Assembly: GCF_014042165.1 (NCBI RefSeq)
Contig: NZ_JACDZE010000001.1
Coordinates: forward strand, 1,262,595 to 1,326,594
Reading direction: 5' to 3'
Source of the DNA: Moheibacter lacus
Lineage (GTDB): Bacteria; Bacteroidota; Bacteroidia; Flavobacteriales; Weeksellaceae
DNA: 64,000 bases
This document shows, piece after piece, positions 58,498 through 64,000 of the stretch. The notes under the pieces were generated by a model. The model saw only the letters and a program-made list of their open reading frames with translations, did no database searches and was not told where the DNA came from. Within the stretch, counting starts at the first letter, position 1. Each line of letters starts with the position of its first letter. A program made the translations under genes and the position numbers.

Positions 58498-59391
58498 ATG
58501 AAATTTTGGGCAAATAAATGGGTCATATTGTTGATCTTGTCGCTTACTTGGGGAAGTTCCTTTATCTTGATCAAACAAGGGATTTCCGTTTATACGCCAT
58601 ATCAAGTTGGAGCGCTTCGGTTGGCAATCGCAGGATTAGTTCTGGTGTTTTTCGGAATTAGAAACTTCAAAGACATCCCGAAAAAGTTATTTCCATGGGT
58701 GATCATCGGGGGTTGTATGGGGAATTTCATCCCGATGTTTTTGTTTCCGTTGGCGCAGGAAAAGGTGAGTAGTTCCATGGCGGGGATTTTGGATTCATTG
58801 GTCCCGATTTTCATTTTGCTATTTGGGTTTTTGTTTTTTGGAATGAAAAGCAAATGGTCACAGATTTTAGGCGCTTTGGTTGGATTTGGTGGTGCCGCAA
58901 TTTTGATGAGTAATGAAGGAACGGAAGGAGAAAACGATTTGTTTCATTCGTTCTTAATCGTTTTGGCGACGGCTTTTTATGGAATGAATAGTTTGATCAT
59001 CAGTCGATATTTAGCGGGAATCAAATCCTTTAGTTTGTCATCTGTGATGTTTACGATTTGGCTTGGGCCGGCTTTAATCATTTTGGGTTTTACCGGATTT
59101 TTTAACGAATTTAAAGGAACGCCTGAACAATGGGAAGGTTTGGGTTATGTGGCGATTTTGGCAATTGTGGGAACGGCTTTGGCGATGATTTTATTTTATA
59201 AATTGATCCAACAAACTTCGGCTATTTTTGCTTCAGTCGTGACTTATTTGATGCCGGTGGTTGCGGTCATTTGGGGAATAATAGACGGTGAAAGGTTGAC
59301 GATGGTTCATGCTGTTGGTGGAATTTTGATTTTGCTAGGTGTTTATTTGATTCAGATGAATTCAAAAAAAGTAAGGAAAGAATTGGATTGA
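58498..59391 (+). CDS. EamA-family (DMT superfamily) transporter
   Basis: A 297-residue membrane protein with ten helices in two EamA halves. The first half has TWGSSFILIKQGI near residue 17; the second half ends in YLMPVVAVIWG...GERL near 260, a typical EamA signature. The family includes metabolite and amino-acid exporters, but no substrate can be assigned. ATG 58498 is used rather than the GTG one codon before it. Confidence 0.9.
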   Translation: MKFWANKWVILLILSLTWGSSFILIKQGISVYTPYQVGALRLAIAGLVLVFFGIRNFKDIPKKLFPWVIIGGCMGNFIPMFLFPLAQEKVSSSMAGILDSLVPIFILLFGFLFFGMKSKWSQILGALVGFGGAAILMSNEGTEGENDLFHSFLIVLATAFYGMNSLIISRYLAGIKSFSLSSVMFTIWLGPALIILGFTGFFNEFKGTPEQWEGLGYVAILAIVGTALAMILFYKLIQQTSAIFASVVTYLMPVVAVIWGIIDGERLTMVHAVGGILILLGVYLIQMNSKKVRKELD

Positions 59392-59404
59392 ACCCAAAAA
59401 AAAA

Positions 59405-59424
59405 ACCTTATCTCATCAGACAAG
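59405..59424. terminator. Weak hairpin between EamA and PfkB genes
   Basis: CCTTATCT (59405-59412) and AGACAAGG (59417-59424) pair with one A-C mismatch around CATC. A-rich sequence lies on the left, so it would mainly serve the minus-strand PfkB gene. Confidence 0.5.
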
Positions 59425-59454
59425 GATTCTATATTTTGTATTCATTTTTGAATT

Positions 59455-60378
59455 TTAATCCAACTCAATATCAAAGTTGGTCAAACTTTTAAAGATATCC
59501 AGACGTTCCACCAAATCCTCATCGGTCAATTCAGCCAAACGATCTGTTCCAAATTTCTCAACGGTAAATGAAGCCAACGCACTTCCATAAATGATGGCGC
59601 GTTTCATGTTTTCAAACGAATAGTTTTTCGTTTTGGCCAGAAATCCTGAAAATCCTCCGGCAAATGTGTCTCCCGCTCCTGTCGGGTCAAAAACATCTTC
59701 CAGCGGTAATGCCGGCGCAAAAAACACATTGTTTTCATGAAACAAAAGTGCACCGTGTTCACCTTTTTTGATGATGAGCGTATGTGGTCCCATCTCGAGG
59801 ATCTTTTTGGCAGCTTTTACCAAACTATATTCTTTGCTCATTTGGCGTGCTTCTTCATCGTTGATGGTCAACACATCCACGTCTTTTAAAACATCCATCA
59901 GCTCGTCCCAAGTCAAATCCATCCAGAAATTCATCGTGTCAAGAATGACCAATTTAGGACGTTCTTCCAATTGATTTAAAACAGATTTTTGTACCAAAGG
60001 GTGTAGATTTCCTAGCATCAAAACTTCAGGTTTTCTCCATCCGACTGGAACTTCCGGTTGGAAATTCTCCAAAACATTTAATTCAGTAACCAAGGTATCA
60101 CGAGAATTCATGTCGTTATGGTAGCGACCGGACCAATAAAAAGTTTTTCCACCTTCTACTTTTTCAACTCCCGCAAGATCCAAATTTTTGGATTCCATTA
60201 AATCGATGTGTTCGTCCGGGAAATCATCACCAATGACTGAAACAATTCCGGTTTTAACGTCCAACATCGATGCGGCCATTCCGATAAAGGTAGCGGCACC
60301 GCCGAGGATTTTATCGGTTTTTCCAAAAGGTGTTTCGATTTTATCAAATGCGACAGTTCCGACAACTAATAGACTCAT
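59455..60378 (-). CDS. PfkB-family sugar/nucleoside kinase
   Basis: A 307-residue ribokinase-family protein. The substrate-side N terminus is LVVGTVAFDKIETPFG with LGGAATFIGMAASM near 26, and the C-terminal PfkB signature is DPTGAGDTFAGGFSGFLA near 232 with the catalytic Asp. The frame stays open to 60477, but the TATCTTTG promoter at 60403-60396 places the start at ATG 60378. Bacteroidota homologues are often annotated as sugar or adenosine kinase, with no sure substrate. Confidence 0.9.
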   Translation of the reverse strand: MSLLVVGTVAFDKIETPFGKTDKILGGAATFIGMAASMLDVKTGIVSVIGDDFPDEHIDLMESKNLDLAGVEKVEGGKTFYWSGRYHNDMNSRDTLVTELNVLENFQPEVPVGWRKPEVLMLGNLHPLVQKSVLNQLEERPKLVILDTMNFWMDLTWDELMDVLKDVDVLTINDEEARQMSKEYSLVKAAKKILEMGPHTLIIKKGEHGALLFHENNVFFAPALPLEDVFDPTGAGDTFAGGFSGFLAKTKNYSFENMKRAIIYGSALASFTVEKFGTDRLAELTDEDLVERLDIFKSLTNFDIELD

Positions 60379-60395
60379 AATGGTTAATTTTTGGG

Positions 60396-60403
60396 CAAAG
60401 ATA
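60396..60403 (-). promoter_or_regulatory. -7 box that fixes the PfkB start
   Basis: The minus strand reads TATCTTTG, an exact match, with a leader of about 11 nt. It lies inside the longest open frame, so the upstream ATG at 60477 cannot be used from this promoter. Confidence 0.65.
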
Positions 60404-60469
60404 TGTTTTTTGATGTATGATGGGTGTTGTATGCTGAAAGAAATTAACGTCTTCCTTTCTGCTTCCAAC

Positions 60470-61522
60470 CTAATCAATTGATTTCACCACTGCTTTTTCT
60501 GCTTCTTTTCGTGAACCGTCAAATCCGTCAACACCGGAAACGGTTGTGTATTTTAAGATGAATTTTTTACCGGGATTCAAACGTTGGTAAATGCTCTGAA
60601 CGGCCATAGTTGCTTCATGGAAACCACATAGGATTAATTTTAATTTCCCCGGATAAGTGTTGATATCGCCGATGGCATATATCCCATCCACATTGGTTTG
60701 ATAATCAAGTGCATTGTTGACTTTGATGGCATTTTTTTCAATTTCCAATCCCCAATCGGCGATAGGACCCAGTTTCGGCGAAAGCCCAAAAAGTGGAATC
60801 AAATAATCGGTTTCCAAAGTTTGGAATTCACCATCTTTTTCGATGGTAATTCCGGTCAGTCGTTCATCACCATGCAAGGCTCGTACTTCTGCAGGTGTGA
60901 TCAAATTGACTTTGCCTTGGTTTTTTAGTTCTTGAAGTTTCTCAACAGAATCAAGTGCGCCTCGGAATTCATTTCTTCTATGGATCAAGGTAACTTCAGA
61001 AGCCACATCGGCTAGAAAGATACTCCAATCCAAGGCTGAGTCGCCACCACCGGCGATGATGATTTTTTTATCACTAAATAATTCTGGGTCCCGAACGAAG
61101 TATTCGATTCCTTTTTCTTCAAATTGCGCTAAATTTTCTAAATCCGGTTTTCTCGGCTCAAAACTTCCCAATCCACCTGCAATGGCGATGGCTTTGGTTT
61201 GGTGTTGCGTTCCTTTGTTTGTTGTGACGATAAAACTTCCGTCTTCTTGTTTTTCGATGGTTTGGGCAACTTCATTGAGCGTAAATCCAGGTTCAAATTG
61301 CTTGATTTGTTCCATCAAATTGTCCACCAGAACGCCCGCGTCTACACTTGGGAACCCCGGAATATCGAAAATGGGTTTTTTAGGATACAATTCTGCCAAT
61401 TGTCCTCCGGGTTGAGGAAGTGCATCGATGATATGACAACGAAGTTTTAATAATCCGGCTTCAAAAACGGTAAACAATCCGGTTGGTCCGGCTCCGATGA
61501 TCAATATATCTGTTTGAATCAT
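60470..61522 (-). CDS. TrxR-like ferredoxin-NADP reductase (type 2 FNR)
   Basis: A 350-residue flavoprotein of the thioredoxin-reductase fold. FAD binds at IIGAGPTGLFTVFEAG near residue 8 and LPQPGGQLAELYP near 40; NADP binds at IIAGGGDSALDWSIFL near 155; FAD again at GIYAIGDINTYPGKL near 285. It lacks the redox CxxC of thioredoxin reductases, and the C-terminal extension is typical of bacterial type 2 FNR. The likely electron acceptor is a ferredoxin such as the one at 19855. Confidence 0.92.
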   Translation of the reverse strand: MIQTDILIIGAGPTGLFTVFEAGLLKLRCHIIDALPQPGGQLAELYPKKPIFDIPGFPSVDAGVLVDNLMEQIKQFEPGFTLNEVAQTIEKQEDGSFIVTTNKGTQHQTKAIAIAGGLGSFEPRKPDLENLAQFEEKGIEYFVRDPELFSDKKIIIAGGGDSALDWSIFLADVASEVTLIHRRNEFRGALDSVEKLQELKNQGKVNLITPAEVRALHGDERLTGITIEKDGEFQTLETDYLIPLFGLSPKLGPIADWGLEIEKNAIKVNNALDYQTNVDGIYAIGDINTYPGKLKLILCGFHEATMAVQSIYQRLNPGKKFILKYTTVSGVDGFDGSRKEAEKAVVKSID

Positions 61523-61569
61523 AATCTTATTAGTTTGGATTGAAGAATTCTTTTTTGAATTGCTTCATG

Positions 61570-61577
61570 CAAAAATA
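61570..61577 (-). promoter_or_regulatory. -7 box of the ferredoxin reductase gene
   Basis: The minus strand reads TATTTTTG, an exact match, 47 nt before the ATG. Confidence 0.5.
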
Positions 61578-61623
61578 CGTTGGAAATCAATGTTGTAATG
61601 CTGATTTCTGTCAGAATTTGGAT

Positions 61624-62802
61624 TTAACTTAAAACAGTTTTAATTCGTTTCATGGCTTCTTCCAATTGATCCAGAGAAGCAGCATACGAAAATCGCAAAC
61701 AATTATTTAAACCAAATGCGCTTCCTGCAACAGTTGAGACATAGACTTCTTCGAGTAAAAAGTTCGCCAAATCATCTGAATTCTGAATGGTTTTTCCTTT
61801 TATGGTTTTTCCAAACCAATCAGAAACGTCCGGAAACATATAAAATGCTCCTTTTGGTTCTTTGATTTTAAATCCGGGGATTTCATTGATCCACTCCAAA
61901 ACTTTTTCCCGTCTTTTGGCAAAAGCATCGATCATGTATTGGATCTCACTTAAATCCGAATTCAGCGCAGCAATTGCGGCACGTTGTGCGATGGAATTGG
62001 TTCCTGAAGTGACTTGGCTTTGCATGTTGTCACATGCTTTTGCGATCCACTCGGGCGCTCCGATAAATCCTATCCGCCAACCGGTCATGGCATAGGCTTT
62101 TGATAGGCCGTTTATGGTAACGGTTCGGTCAAAAGCTTCTGGGAAACTCGCAATACTGATGGCTTTTTCCTCGTAAACGATGTGTTCGTAAATTTCGTCT
62201 GAAAGGATAATCAGGTCGTGTTTTGCTGCAAATTTTGCGATTTCGTGTAGCTCAGATTTAGAATAAACGCTTCCACTTGGATTACAAGGCGAACTGAAAA
62301 TCATCGCTTTTGATTTGGCAGAAATTGCATTTTCTAAACTTTCAAGAGTAGGTTTGAAATCATTTTCGATGGTTGTTTCTACCAAAACGGGTTTTCCACC
62401 TGATAGTTTTACGATATCTGCATATGTTATCCAATAAGGAACAGGGATAATGACTTCATCGCCTTCATTGATGATGGATTGAAAAACATTGTAAATCGAT
62501 TGTTTGGCTCCGGTAGAAACCACGATTTGAGATGGTTTGTAGTCTAAATTATTGTCGCGTTTGAATTTGTTTACAATGGCTTCTTTTAATTCGGGATAAC
62601 CGGAAACCGGTGTGTAATGCGAATAATTTTCATGAATCGCTTGAATTGCAGCTTCTTTAATGAAATCAGGCGTGTCAAAATCCGGTTCACCGATGCTGAG
62701 GCTGATGACATCTTTTCCTTGTTGTCTCAGTTCACGTGCTTTTTGGGTCATGGCGATGGTTGCCGGTTGTTCGATATTTTGAATCCTGGTGGATAGTTTC
62801 AT
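61624..62802 (-). CDS. Class I/II aminotransferase, aspartate-aminotransferase-like (subgroup Ib)
   Basis: A 392-residue PLP enzyme. The cofactor segments are TGAKQSIYNVFQS near residue 100, SSPCNPSG near 170, LSDEIYEHIVYE near 202, the PLP lysine in NGLSKAYAMTGWRIGF near 236, and the substrate-carboxylate Arg in NCLRFSYA near 372. The family includes aspartate and prephenate aminotransferases. It stands alone and the exact substrate is not settled. Confidence 0.92.
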   Translation of the reverse strand: MKLSTRIQNIEQPATIAMTQKARELRQQGKDVISLSIGEPDFDTPDFIKEAAIQAIHENYSHYTPVSGYPELKEAIVNKFKRDNNLDYKPSQIVVSTGAKQSIYNVFQSIINEGDEVIIPVPYWITYADIVKLSGGKPVLVETTIENDFKPTLESLENAISAKSKAMIFSSPCNPSGSVYSKSELHEIAKFAAKHDLIILSDEIYEHIVYEEKAISIASFPEAFDRTVTINGLSKAYAMTGWRIGFIGAPEWIAKACDNMQSQVTSGTNSIAQRAAIAALNSDLSEIQYMIDAFAKRREKVLEWINEIPGFKIKEPKGAFYMFPDVSDWFGKTIKGKTIQNSDDLANFLLEEVYVSTVAGSAFGLNNCLRFSYAASLDQLEEAMKRIKTVLS

Positions 62803-62877
62803 CTGAGCAAAATTTGCTGCGAAGTTAATTAAATTGAAGCGAAATATTGGGAATCAGAATCGATAATCCTACTATTG

Positions 62878-63393
62878 CTATAATTCTATTTGATACAAAA
62901 TCAATTCTTCGTCGTCATTTGGAATTCTGATCAATCCGGATTTTTTCAAGCCCAATTTTTCCAAGAGTTTTTGTGAATCATAATTGTCTTTGGTTGTGAA
63001 AGCGTCTAGATGATTGATTTTGAAAGTGTTTTTTGCTTCATATAATAGTTTGGAAGCGGCTTCAAAGGCAAAACCTTTTTTTTCAAATTCGGGAAGAAAA
63101 GCAAATCCGATGTCTATATTTTCCATGCCTTCCCGGCTGTACAAACCACAAGTTCCTATTTTGGTTTGGTCTTCCTTTTGGATTACTGTATAATTTGAAA
63201 AACCACATTTTTCTAATTGGGGAAGCATGCGATTTTGGATATAAATTTTGGCATCATCAGAAGTTCGGACATTTCGGTCACCTATGAATTGGATCCATTT
63301 CGGAGAATTGAGTAATTGGAAAATAAATTCTGTGTCTTCAATTCCTGTTGGTTTTAAAATCAATCTTTCAGTTTCAAATGAATGGTAGTCCAT
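62878..63393 (-). CDS. RimJ/RimL-type GNAT acetyltransferase
   Basis: A 171-residue GNAT protein starting with FETERLILKPTGIEDTEFI, the RimJ-type N terminus. Acetyl-CoA-binding residues lie near AFLPEFEKKGFAFEAASKLL at about residues 95-114. These enzymes acetylate ribosomal proteins or small molecules; the substrate is unknown. Confidence 0.9.
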   Translation of the reverse strand: MDYHSFETERLILKPTGIEDTEFIFQLLNSPKWIQFIGDRNVRTSDDAKIYIQNRMLPQLEKCGFSNYTVIQKEDQTKIGTCGLYSREGMENIDIGFAFLPEFEKKGFAFEAASKLLYEAKNTFKINHLDAFTTKDNYDSQKLLEKLGLKKSGLIRIPNDDEELILYQIEL

Positions 63394-63473
63394 TTCATGA
63401 AAAGTTTAAACGAATTTAGGAATTATTTATGAGGAAGATTGGGTGAATCCATGTAAATTGCAAAGAAAAAACA

Positions 63474-63974
63474 ATGGCAAATATTACACTAAAAGGCAAT
63501 CCGATTCATACCAAAGGAAATCTTCCAAATGTGGGTTCTAAAGCACCGGATTTCAAATTGACCAATGGTGAATTAGGAGAAAGGACTTTAAACGATTATA
63601 AAGGGAAAAGATTGGTTTTAAACGTTTTTCCAAGTGTGGATACGGGAACATGTGCGGCTTCTGTAAGGAAGTTTAATGAAGAAGCGTCCAATTTAGAAAA
63701 CACGGTTGTGCTTTGTGTTTCACGTGATTTACCGTTTGCGATGAACCGTTTTTGCGCAGCGGAAGGTTTGAAAAATGTAGAAACTTTATCAGAGTTTAGG
63801 GATCAGAATTTTTCTGAGGCATATCAATTGCAAATCACGGATGGTCCATTACAAGGTTTGATGAGTCGGGCTGTGGTGGTTGTGAATGAAGAGGGGAATG
63901 TGATTTATACAGAACAGGTTCCCGAAATCGTAAATGAACCAAATTATGGAGAAGCTTTGGCTAGTTTGAAATAA
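63474..63974 (+). CDS. tpx: Thiol peroxidase (atypical 2-Cys peroxiredoxin)
   Basis: A thioredoxin-dependent lipid-hydroperoxide peroxidase of 166 residues, full length. The peroxidatic cysteine is Cys60 in PSVDTGTCAAS and the resolving cysteine is Cys94 in NRFCAAEG, the spacing seen in Tpx. N-terminal GNPIHTKGNLPNVG and the DGPLQGLMSRAVVV segment are also typical. It is expected in the cytoplasm or periplasm, with no signal peptide seen. Confidence 0.96.
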   Translation: MANITLKGNPIHTKGNLPNVGSKAPDFKLTNGELGERTLNDYKGKRLVLNVFPSVDTGTCAASVRKFNEEASNLENTVVLCVSRDLPFAMNRFCAAEGLKNVETLSEFRDQNFSEAYQLQITDGPLQGLMSRAVVVVNEEGNVIYTEQVPEIVNEPNYGEALASLK

Positions 63975-64000
63975 TACAACCATGGTTTAAAAATAAGTTC

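Noticed and set aside
60378-60477. N-terminal extension of the PfkB kinase
   Set aside because: An exact -7 box lies inside it and the family N terminus begins at ATG 60378.

Overview
The window is AT-rich, densely coded chromosomal DNA from a member of the Bacteroidota, most likely class Flavobacteriia. This rests on several signs: many genes are preceded by the Bacteroidota -7 box TAnnTTTG; there is a GLPGLI-like protein and an MBL-less ComEC; FadL sits with an SGNH lipoprotein; isoprenoids come from the mevalonate route; and ArgR-controlled arginine synthesis uses the Bacteroidota-type N-acylornithine carbamoyltransferase. A Weeksellaceae-like genus is a guess. I see no rRNA, tRNA, CRISPR, phage or intact transposase gene.

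Layout: 1-6.6 kb holds four tandem proton-dependent oligopeptide (POT) transporters, the first cut by the window edge, with a hairpin between each pair. 6.6-13.7 kb holds an exported thioredoxin-like protein, ComEC, an outer-membrane FadL porin coupled to an SGNH-hydrolase lipoprotein, and a BaiN-like flavoprotein. 12.0-12.45 and 13.66-14.28 kb are the two long non-coding gaps; they hold repeat families and a 251-bp MITE-like element with terminal inverted repeats and a 9-bp target duplication. 14.3-20.2 kb holds folD, a tiny Tat lipoprotein made of DGYY repeats, a double glycosyltransferase, queE, yceI, azurin and a [2Fe-2S] ferredoxin. 20.2-27.1 kb holds polA, htpG and three unknown exported or membrane proteins.

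27.2-40.1 kb is an arginine regulon: a minus-strand operon (GNAT, argR, argG, argC, argD, carA, an unknown gene, carB, argF') diverging from argB and argE. Three ARG-box-like palindromes lie at the divergent promoters and just upstream of argR. argH is not in the window. Two 31/35-identical copies of a repeat fill the argG/argC and argC/argD junctions, and one of them supplies the argC start codon.

40.3-49.7 kb holds a pseudouridine synthase, UbiA-type prenyltransferase, mevalonate kinase, manA, formimidoylglutamase, deoC and a two-repeat lipoprotein. 49.7-52.3 kb is feoA-feoB plus a 52-residue FeoB-associated Cys-rich protein. 52.3-64 kb holds an exported pyrophosphatase, a divergent GT39 / GT2 / UPF0104 set that looks like a lipid-linked sugar transfer module, an EamA exporter, a PfkB kinase, a TrxR-like ferredoxin-NADP reductase, an aminotransferase and Tpx.
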